Shown here: positions 7,943 to 13,421 of the stretch, piece by piece
Numbering within the stretch: the first letter of the stretch is position 1
Layout: every line of letters starts with the position of its first letter
DNA from: Desulfobacteraceae bacterium
GTDB taxonomy: Bacteria; Desulfobacterota; Desulfobacteria; Desulfobacterales; Desulfobacteraceae
Assembly (NCBI GenBank): GCA_022712835.1
Contig: JAFLJU010000626.1
Location: 1 to 13,455 of the forward strand
Reading direction: 5' to 3'
DNA: 13,455 nt
Made by a program: the position numbers and the translations under genes
The notes under the pieces: generated by a model
The model's input: only the letters and a program-made list of their open reading frames with translations
What the model was told of the DNA's origin: nothing
Database searches by the model: none

Positions 7943-8033
7943 GCGGACAGGATGGCTTTGATTCAACTGTCGCAGTACTCCGAATATAAAGGATGTAATG
8001 ACGGCTTTATGAAGAATGTCTTACCATGTCCGC
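7943..8033 (+). ncRNA. Candidate IS110 guide RNA (bridge/seek RNA) segment
   Basis: Fifty-one bases after the transposase stop, GCGGACA (7943-7949) plus TGG (7953-7955) pair with CCA (8024-8026) plus TGTCCGC (8027-8033), enclosing 68 nt. Inside, ATAAAG (7986-7991) pairs with CTTTAT (8005-8010) around a 13-nt loop. The first arm can alternatively pair with CTGTCGC (7966-7972). Position and nested-loop form fit known guide RNAs of IS1111-type elements, which lie downstream of the transposase. Guide loops have not been matched to element ends or target, so this is a hypothesis. Confidence 0.4.
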
Positions 8034-8199
8034 TCCAATATAAAGATTATGGCTCTAAGGTGCTTTGATCCTTAAGTTAGTTTTAAGAGATCTTGTATAC
8101 CAGTATGTCAAAATTGGGCATAAGGGACATGGTGTTTCCACCGGTAACGCAGAATTTAAAAAATCTATGATTGTAAAAATTAAATTCGTCTCACACATT
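8034..8199. other. Right flank of the IS element, no gene seen
   Basis: The stretch is AT-rich with no open frame of note. It includes the possible subterminal inverted repeat TACCAGT (8098-8104). TTCCACCGGT (8137-8146) recurs near 13306 in the decayed repeat at the right end of the window. Confidence 0.4.
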
Positions 8200-8221
8200 A
8201 AAAAAAACTGATAAAAATCAG
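8200..8221 (-). terminator. Weak minus-strand intrinsic terminator
   Basis: Read on the minus strand, CTGAT-TTTT-ATCAG (8221-8208) is followed by a run of eight T (8207-8200). The outer bases (CTCACACATT at 8189 and AGTGTGGAG at 8222) can extend the stem with a bulge. The stem is only 5 bp of mostly A-T pairs, so efficiency is doubtful. It lies 28 bp past the stop of the small minus-strand frame at 8249. Confidence 0.45.
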
Positions 8222-8248
8222 GAGTGTGGAGTATTGTCTATAAATAAA

Positions 8249-8443
8249 TCAAAAATAATGCTTGATTTCTTCCTGGTGCTCTTCATATTCTATAAAGTTG
8301 ATTTTAGCGTGACCATTGAACCGACATGATTTTAATGTATTATCAGGATTCTGCGTAAACCAAATGCAATTTCTTCCAACCCCAATATGTTGTGTCGGGA
8401 TTTGAATCAAAAAACCCGAGACTTTTAATAATAATCCCCTCAT
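8249..8443 (-). CDS. Small hypothetical protein, or C-terminal remnant
   Basis: This frame encodes 64 residues on the minus strand, with a central VGRNCIWFTQNPDNTLKSC and an acidic tail EYEEHQEEIKHYF. I do not recognise the family. There is no convincing ribosome binding site before ATG 8443. In its favour are a compositionally protein-like sequence and a terminator-like hairpin 28 bp downstream on the same strand. It may equally be the surviving end of a longer gene whose front is lost in the repeat-rich stretch at 8396-8560. No TM helix or signal peptide is visible. Confidence 0.3.
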   Translation of the reverse strand: MRGLLLKVSGFLIQIPTQHIGVGRNCIWFTQNPDNTLKSCRFNGHAKINFIEYEEHQEEIKHYF

Positions 8444-8453
8444 TTAAATCCCG
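8396..8453. repeat. Inverted repeat around a CCCGAG box
   Basis: CGGGATTTGAAT (8396-8407) is an inverted match, with one mismatch, to ATTTAAATCCCG (8442-8453). Between them lies AAAAAACCCGAGAC, related to the A-run plus CCCG boxes at 3076-3087 and 8503-8516. It overlaps the 5' end of the small minus-strand frame. Function unknown; a terminator or operator role is possible. Confidence 0.45.
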
Positions 8454-8479
8454 AGTTGCAAGGAAGGATTACTGGGAAT

Positions 8480-8549
8480 AGTCCGGGGTGCATTTTTAAT
8501 CCAAAAAAGCCCGGACTTCACGTTATAGTCTTCTCCTGGATGGCACCCC
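8480..8549. repeat. Copy 2 of the dispersed hairpin repeat, with two nested inverted repeats
   Basis: AGTCCGGG (8480-8487) pairs perfectly with CCCGGACT (8510-8517), with T5 and A6 tracts inside that extend the pairing. An overlapping pair, GGGGTGC (8485-8491) and GCACCCC (8543-8549), gives a mutually exclusive fold. The order GTCCGGG, T-run, TCC, A-run, CCCGGAC, TATAGTC, CTCCTGG, GGCAC matches 3052-3115. Two exclusive stems could mean an attenuator, but no gene obviously depends on it. Confidence 0.45.
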
Positions 8550-8849
8550 AAAAATTACTTCTTGAAAAACTTTATGATACCGTTTGAATTGTTGAACATT
8601 TGAAAAATCAAGATTAATGCAAGTATCATTGACTACTGGCCAGCCCAATCCTGTATTTAATTTTCCTGTTGCTTTTTGCTGCCGGGGATGATTATCTCAG
8701 TTTATGTGATAATAGGCTCTTGATTCAAATATCACAATTATTTCCAGTCGCATATCACTCAGATACTCTTGATATGCGGGTAACCGGAGATCTCGGCTAT
8801 ATGGAACCGTTCAACCACTTATTAAATTTTAAATAACCATGAGAAAATA
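8550..8849 (+). other. Intergenic stretch with a possible remnant frame
   Basis: No complete gene is evident. A frame from a TGA at 8630-8632 to TAA 8834-8836 lacks a start codon; it reads a hydrophobic stretch, then GDDYLSLCDNRLLIQ and DMRVTGDLGYMEPFNHLLNF. It could be the end of a lost gene just upstream of the protease gene, or chance. GATTAATGCAAGTAT at 8613 is one of four similar short motifs in the right half of the window. No clear promoter stands out. Confidence 0.3.
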
Positions 8850-9707
8850 ATGAATAATACGGACATAGAATTTGTTTCCAAATTTCAATACCCAATTACA
8901 GCATATGACCGTAACTCAAATAAACAGATGGTCATTGGGTCATGCGTTCTTCTTAATCTAAATAAGAGGGTCTTTCTGATTACAGCAGCCCATGTAATGA
9001 ATGTACGGCATTCAGTAAAAGACAAGGAGCTGTGGTTATGGAATGGGTCAAATGGAATTAAGGCAGTTTTAACAGAAGATATTATCGGAAATCCAGAATT
9101 AGATTGTGAAGCATGGTCAGACTTTGCAATACTTGAACTCAGCGAAGAAACATGTAAGATTTTTAATCATGAAGATTTTTATAGCAAAAGAATGGTTCAT
9201 TTTGAACGTCTTTCATTTGATCTCAAAAATGATGCTATGGAACTATTTACAATTGCAGGTTATCCAAGTTCTAAAAATAAGATATTAAATGGATGCAACA
9301 AAAAGCCAAAGCAAACTTTATGTACAACCCAACAAGTATTTTCGTCTGAAGAAAAACTACCTACAAATATTTTCAAGTTTTTTATAGAGTGGGATCCTCA
9401 AAATGTTGCAACTCCAGGAATAGGTTTGCCTAAACCTCAAGGGATGAGTGGAGGTGGTGTTTGGGGGTGGTCAAAAAAGTCAGAATATAATCCTATGTTA
9501 TGCGGAATCGCTGTTGAGCATCACAAAAACAAAAAACGAATTGTCTGTGTGAAACTATCTCTAATATTGAGTACATTAATGCGTTATTTCCTAGACTTAG
9601 AGTTAAAAGCGAAAGTTCCTTGGACTTATCTAAATTTAAATGGCGATGTCGATGACTTAATTTTTTTATCGGCTGATCCTCACTCAAAAAATTGGAGATC
9701 AAGTTAA
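8850..9707 (+). CDS. Cytoplasmic trypsin-like serine protease
   Basis: The 285 residues have the full chymotrypsin-fold triad: LITAAHVMN (His48), WSDFAILEL (Asp91) and PQGMSGGGVWG (Ser200). The family cleaves peptide bonds through this triad. There is no signal peptide or TM helix, so it should act inside the cell, unlike the periplasmic DegP group, and no PDZ domain follows. Stand-alone intracellular trypsin-like proteins of this kind often occur in accessory and defence gene clusters, where they are thought to act as effectors; that role here is inference. ATG 8850 has only a weak GAG upstream. The next gene (zinc-binding protein) is convergent, so no operon partner is evident. Composition is AT-rich like the other accessory genes. 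Target unknown. Confidence 0.8.
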   Translation: MNNTDIEFVSKFQYPITAYDRNSNKQMVIGSCVLLNLNKRVFLITAAHVMNVRHSVKDKELWLWNGSNGIKAVLTEDIIGNPELDCEAWSDFAILELSEETCKIFNHEDFYSKRMVHFERLSFDLKNDAMELFTIAGYPSSKNKILNGCNKKPKQTLCTTQQVFSSEEKLPTNIFKFFIEWDPQNVATPGIGLPKPQGMSGGGVWGWSKKSEYNPMLCGIAVEHHKNKKRIVCVKLSLILSTLMRYFLDLELKAKVPWTYLNLNGDVDDLIFLSADPHSKNWRSS

Positions 9708-9907
9708 GCCATCTTTTCAAAATAAATCTACATTCAAGCGAATCAAAATTTTAAAACCAATACTCAAAGATAATTATCCGAAGGTGGAGTATTCAGCGGC
9801 CAAAATAGTCATGGATACCAAAGGAATTCGAAACTTATTTTAACAGACCCTTTGACGCATGATGATGCAAGTATTGTTAACTCGGAATGGTTTGAACTGT
9901 AAAGAAA
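9708..9907 (+). pseudogene. Decayed gene end containing repeat copy A
   Basis: Downstream of the protease the plus strand reads, in one frame, FKRIKILKPILKDN then YPKVEYSAAKIVMDTKGI. In another it reads LILTDPLTHDDASIV then NSEWFEL with a stop at 9900-9902. The VEYSA and IVMDTK words recur at 13356-13400 (VEYSATVIVMDTKRI), so this DNA appears to derive from a protein-coding sequence present twice. I do not recognise the protein. Two frames are needed to read it, which suggests decay. Confidence 0.4.
9776..9880 (+). repeat. Direct repeat, copy A
   Basis: Positions 9776-9828 match 13348-13400 at 45 of 53 bases, including an unbroken 17-base run (AAGGTGGAGTATTCAGC) and a 15-base run (GTCATGGATACCAAA). 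A second shared word, ATGCAAG, begins 89 bases after the start in both copies (9865 and 13437), although the middle is poorly conserved. Equal spacing makes common descent likely. Confidence 0.75.
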
Positions 9908-10942
9908 TTATGTATTAGATATCTTTTTAATTCTAAGTTCATAGGCCATGAAATCCATTGCTACTTTTCTTAGCCCTTCTTCTCTATAAAGTTCTGGATT
10001 ATAAGGAAATATTATTGGTGTTTGAAAATCTCCTCTAAGAAATGGAGCTCTCATAGATAATCGTATATTTTCTTTTGTTGTTTCGTTTAGTTTTTCCCAT
10101 AATCCAGGAGAAATTAATGAGTCTTCACAAAATCTAAATGGGATATCATTGAACATTTGGATTTCCCCTTCTTTTTGAGACTTATACGAATTAACGAATA
10201 GATTAATGTAGTTGGTTTTGGATTTAAATGATGTTAAAAATAAAACTGAAAAATTTTTATACGATATTAAATTAAATCCTATAACAGATTCTTCACTCTC
10301 TGATATTTGCTTGCAACCAGAGCATGAAACTAATAAATTCTCAGGAAATGGAAAAAACAAATAATCTATATTTTTTATATTTCCAGTACCTTGCGCAAAA
10401 TCAAGAAATTTTACATATACAAGGTTATAAAAATTTTCAGATGCCAATTTCATAAACTCAGCTTGCCGTTTTGCTTCGTGAATTCTATCAAGACCATTAA
10501 CCTGTATGGATAGTTTATCAAAAAAATCAGCAGTTCTTCTCTGCCTGCAATATTCAAATGCAATACTTCTCAAATGATAGGAAATGGCCATTCCTCTTTT
10601 TTTATCTGGATCAGTAGTCTCAATCGGAATGAATAGCATACTGTCGTGTTCAGAACAAAAACATTTAATAGTACTTGCTTTCTTCATTCCTATTTTGACT
10701 ATCTCAAGTGGATCGAATGAAGACTTCAATCTCATCATAGTTGTATAAGATGGATTGTACGTATAAATGTGACCGTTTACAGCTAAAGCATCTTCGATTG
10801 TTGACCTTTGAATTGCATGAGAATTAATAGCGAATTTGTTACAACCGGGCCATAAACATTTATAATTTTTTTGTCTTAAATATTTATCCGCCTTTTGGAT
10901 AGCTTTTTTAAATTGAATATCCATATGTTTATTCGAAACCAA
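9908..10942 (-). CDS. Putative zinc-binding (HNH-like) protein of unknown function
   Basis: I do not recognise a named family. The N-terminal third has a likely metal site: KCLWPGC (Cys29, Cys34), then NSHAIQR (His42), then KCFCSEHD (Cys94, Cys96, His99), followed by LFIPIE. The order Cys-Cys-Ser-His and a later Cys-x-x-His-Asp recalls treble-clef/HNH nucleases, but I cannot point to a catalytic set with confidence. Residues 110-344 are helical and mixed, without TM helices, and contain another CSGC at 207-210. Total 344 residues. The start TTG 10942 is preceded by GGGGGAG 11 nt upstream; the internal ATG at 10924 has no such site. Convergent with the protease gene and divergent from the 11285 gene. 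Proteins of this look are frequent in accessory islands, so a nucleic-acid or defence role is possible. Confidence 0.65.
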   Translation of the reverse strand: MVSNKHMDIQFKKAIQKADKYLRQKNYKCLWPGCNKFAINSHAIQRSTIEDALAVNGHIYTYNPSYTTMMRLKSSFDPLEIVKIGMKKASTIKCFCSEHDSMLFIPIETTDPDKKRGMAISYHLRSIAFEYCRQRRTADFFDKLSIQVNGLDRIHEAKRQAEFMKLASENFYNLVYVKFLDFAQGTGNIKNIDYLFFPFPENLLVSCSGCKQISESEESVIGFNLISYKNFSVLFLTSFKSKTNYINLFVNSYKSQKEGEIQMFNDIPFRFCEDSLISPGLWEKLNETTKENIRLSMRAPFLRGDFQTPIIFPYNPELYREEGLRKVAMDFMAYELRIKKISNT

Positions 10943-10953
10943 TATGAGTGATT

Positions 10954-10969
10954 CTCCCCCGATATTATA
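10954..10969 (-). promoter_or_regulatory. Ribosome binding site and -10 box for the zinc-protein gene
   Basis: On the minus strand GGGGGAG (10960-10954) lies 11 nt before TTG 10942, and a perfect TATAAT (10969-10964) lies just upstream of it. No good -35 box is seen at the right distance. If TATAAT were the -10, transcription would start at about the Shine-Dalgarno sequence and leave a very short leader, so the true promoter may be elsewhere. Confidence 0.3.
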
Positions 10970-11284
10970 GGCGTTCAGTTAAGCCACTTTTTTATATAAT
11001 ACGAATCTGTTTTGGGCTCAAGGATCATTATTTTATCTATAACAATTCAAACGCCTTTCAATCGTTCTGATTAATGCAAGAATGCTTAACTCTCGCATGG
11101 TAAAATTATTTGTTCAGAATTTTAACAGTTGCAATTTGGAGCAGGGTATTGATATTCTCCAAGTCAGTTGACTATTTGAGTCAATTTGCTCAGAAAATAA
11201 AAAGGTGATAGCCAATTAGCTATTGAGTTCATGAGTGATGTCCAGATCTATTAACCATATTATTAACCAAAGGAACATAGCCTC
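10970..11284. other. Divergent intergenic region between two accessory genes
   Basis: Contents seen: AGGCGTT (10969-10975) and its inverted match AACGCCT (11050-11056); TGATTAATGCAAGAATGCTTAACTC-type motif copy at 11068-11092; the palindrome at 11168-11184; and a small hairpin ATAGC-CAATTA-GCTAT (about 11208-11223). A plus-strand TATAAT lies at 10995-11000 without a clear -35. No gene is apparent. Confidence 0.4.
11168..11184. promoter_or_regulatory. Perfect palindrome, candidate operator
   Basis: TTGACT-ATTTG-AGTCAA is a 6-bp perfect inverted repeat with a 5-base centre, about 100 bp upstream of the 11285 gene. The first arm, TTGACT, also resembles a -35 box, a common arrangement for repressor sites. 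No matching -10 at 16-18 bp is obvious, and the regulator is unknown. Confidence 0.35.
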
Positions 11285-11833
11285 TTGCAATATGACGACC
11301 TTTTATATCTTGATATCGATTTCTTAGCAGAAAAATATGAAGAAGAAACTGGAACTGCGCCAAATACGATTATTTCAAAAAACGAAGGTATGGACGCTCA
11401 GGCAGGTATCTCATTTCTGAAATCAAAATTGCACAGCCAAGTTACAAAGAAATTTAGTGTTTCTAACCGTGAAATGCTTAAAAAAACTCAAAAACGCCTA
11501 TCTGATTATCCGACCGCTAACTTAGAACTCAAGCCAGGGATGTCTCCAGTAAACACGTGGGTTGAGGGACGTCTGTCCATTGGGCAGTGGGGTAAAGATA
11601 AAAATTCACAAGACTCTATAAATGTTTTCTATGAAATAAAATCATCCAATTTTAGTTACTCACTACTTCCTCAAAATGAATATTTTTTAGCAAACTTACA
11701 AGCACTTGAGATCATTTCTCCAGCGCTTCAACGATACATCGATATCCCGGTAAACATGTTGTGCAAAGTTCTGTACCCTTTACCAGACATAAATACATTT
11801 GTTGTTACACCTTATATCATAACAATTGGCTAA
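11285..11833 (+). CDS. Hypothetical protein in an integron-cassette-like setting
   Basis: A protein of 182 residues that I cannot assign. It opens LQYDDLLYLDIDFLAEKYEE, continues with a charged helical segment (about 50-75, KSKLHSQVTKKFSVSNREM) and ends PLPDINTFVVTPYIITIG. No signal peptide, TM helix or catalytic motif is visible. The opening YLD pattern is loosely reminiscent of DUF6414-type proteins, which I mention only as a lead. The start is TTG 11285, with AAAGGA about 10 nt upstream; no in-frame ATG lies near the beginning and a TAA sits at 11264-11266. The stop codon TAA (11831-11833) is the first part of an attC-like site (TAACAACC). That overlap is the hallmark of integron gene cassettes and suggests the gene was acquired as one. 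Confidence 0.65.
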   Translation: MQYDDLLYLDIDFLAEKYEEETGTAPNTIISKNEGMDAQAGISFLKSKLHSQVTKKFSVSNREMLKKTQKRLSDYPTANLELKPGMSPVNTWVEGRLSIGQWGKDKNSQDSINVFYEIKSSNFSYSLLPQNEYFLANLQALEIISPALQRYIDIPVNMLCKVLYPLPDINTFVVTPYIITIG

Positions 11834-11943
11834 CAACCGCTTGCACAAGGGGCCACAAAAGGCCGGCGGCCTTGGTAACAAAGGAACGTACTTCGTTCAC
11901 ACTCCGCATCACTTTTGTGGCCTGTAAAGCGAAGCGTTCAATG
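11828..11943 (+). repeat. attC-like recombination site (integron cassette type)
   Basis: The site starts GGCTAACAA (11828-11836) and ends GCGTTCAAT (11934-11942), giving AAC/GTT core ends. Inside, CGCTT and ACA (11838-11847) pair with TGT and AAGCG (11923-11931). GGCCACAAAAG (11851-11861) pairs perfectly with CTTTTGTGGCC (11912-11922). The apex carries an extra hairpin, AAGGCC-GGC-GGCCTT (11859-11873), and another, AACG-TACTT-CGTT. Total length of about 115 bp fits long attC sites. Each 7-base end differs from the RYYYAAC/GTTRRRY consensus at one position. No integrase gene is in the window. Confidence 0.6.
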
Positions 11944-12006
11944 AATGACGCACTCTCAAGACTAATTATCCTGTACGAGAGATTTCAGATTACCGGATCC
12001 GATTAA
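11941..12006 (+). CDS. Possible 21-codon micro-cassette ORF
   Basis: ATG 11941 overlaps the right end of the attC-like site and encodes 21 residues, MNDALSRLIILYERFQITGS plus Asp, stopping at TAA 12004-12006. That TAA is the start of a second TAACAA box. The start just after one site and the stop inside another is how cassette genes are arranged, but the peptide resembles nothing known. The same DNA is also open in another frame (11948-12113, ending KKKASN), so coding is uncertain. It could be the shrunken remains of a larger cassette. Confidence 0.25.
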   Translation: MNDALSRLIILYERFQITGSD

Positions 12007-12016
12007 CAACTTGTTA
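12004..12016. repeat. Minimal TAACAA/TTGTTA palindrome
   Basis: TAACAA-C-TTGTTA is a perfect 6-bp inverted repeat with a one-base centre, followed by TGACGGGC. The two halves look like the outer ends of an attC site with the interior removed. It contains the stop codon of the 21-codon frame. The 136 bp from here to ATG 12153 are AT-rich and hold no other gene that I can support. Confidence 0.4.
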
Positions 12017-12152
12017 TGACGGGCACGGTAAAGGTAAAGCTTCAGCGGCAGTTAAGGTGAATTTGTATGATTTATCAAAGATCCTTACTCAAAAGAAAAA
12101 AGCTTCAAATTAAACAAAACTAATAAACATACTTGTTACCCTTTATCACGAA

Positions 12153-13166
12153 ATGAGATTCTATATGGAAATAAAAAAAATCTTTGAAAGGTTTAAATTT
12201 ACTGAAAAAATCTTGGTTACAACAATGAATGGTTACAAACAACTTTTATCTATTATAAATCCGAAGATCAGAGACAAATTTAACAACACGGTTGGTAAAG
12301 TCTGGGATACAATTGGAGTGGGAAGTGCACCATTTTCGATTGTTGCCGTGATGATTTCCGTAGTGATAATCTTTTTAAGTCTACTTTTTTTCGACTCACT
12401 CAGAACCGATTTCTTTGATGGGGTTTTTGTAGAATTTTCAGGGATGATTTTTGACCTAATTGTTTTTGGTATATTACTTGCGATTTATACATATCATCAG
12501 GAAAAAAAAACTTATATTCAAACCCAAGAAGATTTGATTGATGATTACATGAGGTTGAATACAGACGAAGGTAAACTACGTATTGCAGGAGCATTAAGAA
12601 GAATCCAAAAAAAAAGAAAATATGATTACAATTTAGGTGGCATCAATTTGTCGGATTTCTCGTTTAGCTCAGAAGGTATTTTAAACCTATCAGGTTCATC
12701 GTTTAATACTAATCCTCTTTCTAACCATCCTAACCGCCCAAAGTTATTCAATACAATTCTGAAAAATGTGTCCTTCAATTATACTAATTGCAGTGATGTC
12801 GTTTTTTCAAAAGGATTTATGAGTCAAACGCATTTTGAGGATTGCAACTTTGTAGAATGCAATTTGGTTAATTCATCTTTTCAAAATGCGACTGTAAAAT
12901 ACAATATTCGAAACATAAAGAAAGAAAAGTCAGATTGGTATGAAGATCTCACTGGTGAAGGGACTTCTGATCAAACTCACTTCCCTTCATTTTGGAATGC
13001 TGATTTAAGTGGTGTTAGCTTTAAATCAGCATCGTTGGAAAATGTGGATTTCAGAGGTGCTTTTAGTTTAGATAGGGCCATTTTTTCCTCTTGCCGAGGG
13101 TTGGAAACATGTTTATTTGACGACAATGTAAATATTCAATCCCTTACAAAAGAGTCTCAAAATTAA
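12153..13166 (+). CDS. Two-TM pentapeptide-repeat protein
   Basis: A protein of 337 residues. A charged cytoplasmic-like N-terminus (1-58) precedes two TM helices (about 61-80, VAVMISVVIIFLSLLFF, and 97-115, GMIFDLIVFGILLAIYTYH). A basic helical linker (116-156) leads to a C-terminal domain of degenerate pentapeptide repeats (A/N-L/F-x-x-x), seen as INLSDFSFSS (164-173), LNLSGSSF, VSFNYTNCSDVVF (206-218), FEDCNFVECNLVNSSF (228-243) and ADLSGVSFKSASLENVDF (283-300). These form a right-handed quadrilateral beta-helix, usually a protein-interaction surface. Membrane-anchored forms are common accessory proteins of unknown role. ATG 12153 and ATG 12165 both lack a good ribosome binding site; the second fits the family about as well. 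The gene follows the cassette-like sites but has no attC at its own 3' end. Confidence 0.75.
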   Translation: MRFYMEIKKIFERFKFTEKILVTTMNGYKQLLSIINPKIRDKFNNTVGKVWDTIGVGSAPFSIVAVMISVVIIFLSLLFFDSLRTDFFDGVFVEFSGMIFDLIVFGILLAIYTYHQEKKTYIQTQEDLIDDYMRLNTDEGKLRIAGALRRIQKKRKYDYNLGGINLSDFSFSSEGILNLSGSSFNTNPLSNHPNRPKLFNTILKNVSFNYTNCSDVVFSKGFMSQTHFEDCNFVECNLVNSSFQNATVKYNIRNIKKEKSDWYEDLTGEGTSDQTHFPSFWNADLSGVSFKSASLENVDFRGAFSLDRAIFSSCRGLETCLFDDNVNIQSLTKESQN

Positions 13167-13217
13167 ACCTGAGGGTAAAGAAAAAGAGGGGGATGAATTT
13201 TTCAGTTCACTCTTGTG

Positions 13218-13421
13218 GGATAAAATATTCAAACACACAAGAATTGGCTTGGGGGAACATCATGGTTAATGACTTTAAATTATAGCAACCTGCATGGACA
13301 GGGTTCCACCGGTGATGTTAGGTGGTATAATGAAGTCAACAATAAGCATCCAAAGGTGGAGTATTCAGCCACCGTAATTGTCATGGATACCAAAAGAATA
13401 CATCACCGGAAATCTGGATAA
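13218..13421 (+). pseudogene. Decayed gene fragment containing repeat copy B
   Basis: After a TAA, one frame reads THKNWLGGTSWLMTLNYS, then NLHGQGSTGDVRWYNEVNNK, then HPKVEYSATVIVMDTKRI, and stops at TAA 13419-13421 with no start codon. The VEYSA and IVMDTK words recur in the decayed frame at 9776-9828. It looks protein-like (many W, Y and G in patterned order), but I do not recognise it. It probably represents a remnant of the same ancestral gene as copy A; the DNA similarity continues past the stop to the window edge. Confidence 0.4.

Larger units (their letters stand above)
6449..8104 (+). mobile_element. IS110-family insertion sequence, boundaries approximate
   Basis: The element is identified by its intact DEDD transposase (6485-7891). 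IS110 elements lack classical terminal inverted repeats and target-site duplications, so edges are hard to see. The limits given are a short inverted pair, ACTGGTA (6449-6455) and TACCAGT (8098-8104). Such subterminal pairs are known for the IS1111 subgroup, but seven bases could arise by chance. A foldable region downstream (7943-8033) fits the position of the guide RNA in that subgroup. Presence of the IS is well supported; the exact ends are not. Confidence 0.6.

Noticed and set aside
8396..8420. GATTTGAATC-type segment resembling a tRNA T-arm
   Set aside because: No acceptor, D or anticodon arms can be built around it on either strand.
11761..12006. 81-codon frame running through the attC-like site
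   Set aside because: Most of it lies out of frame in the upstream gene and through folded non-coding DNA; only its last 21 codons begin at a plausible ATG.
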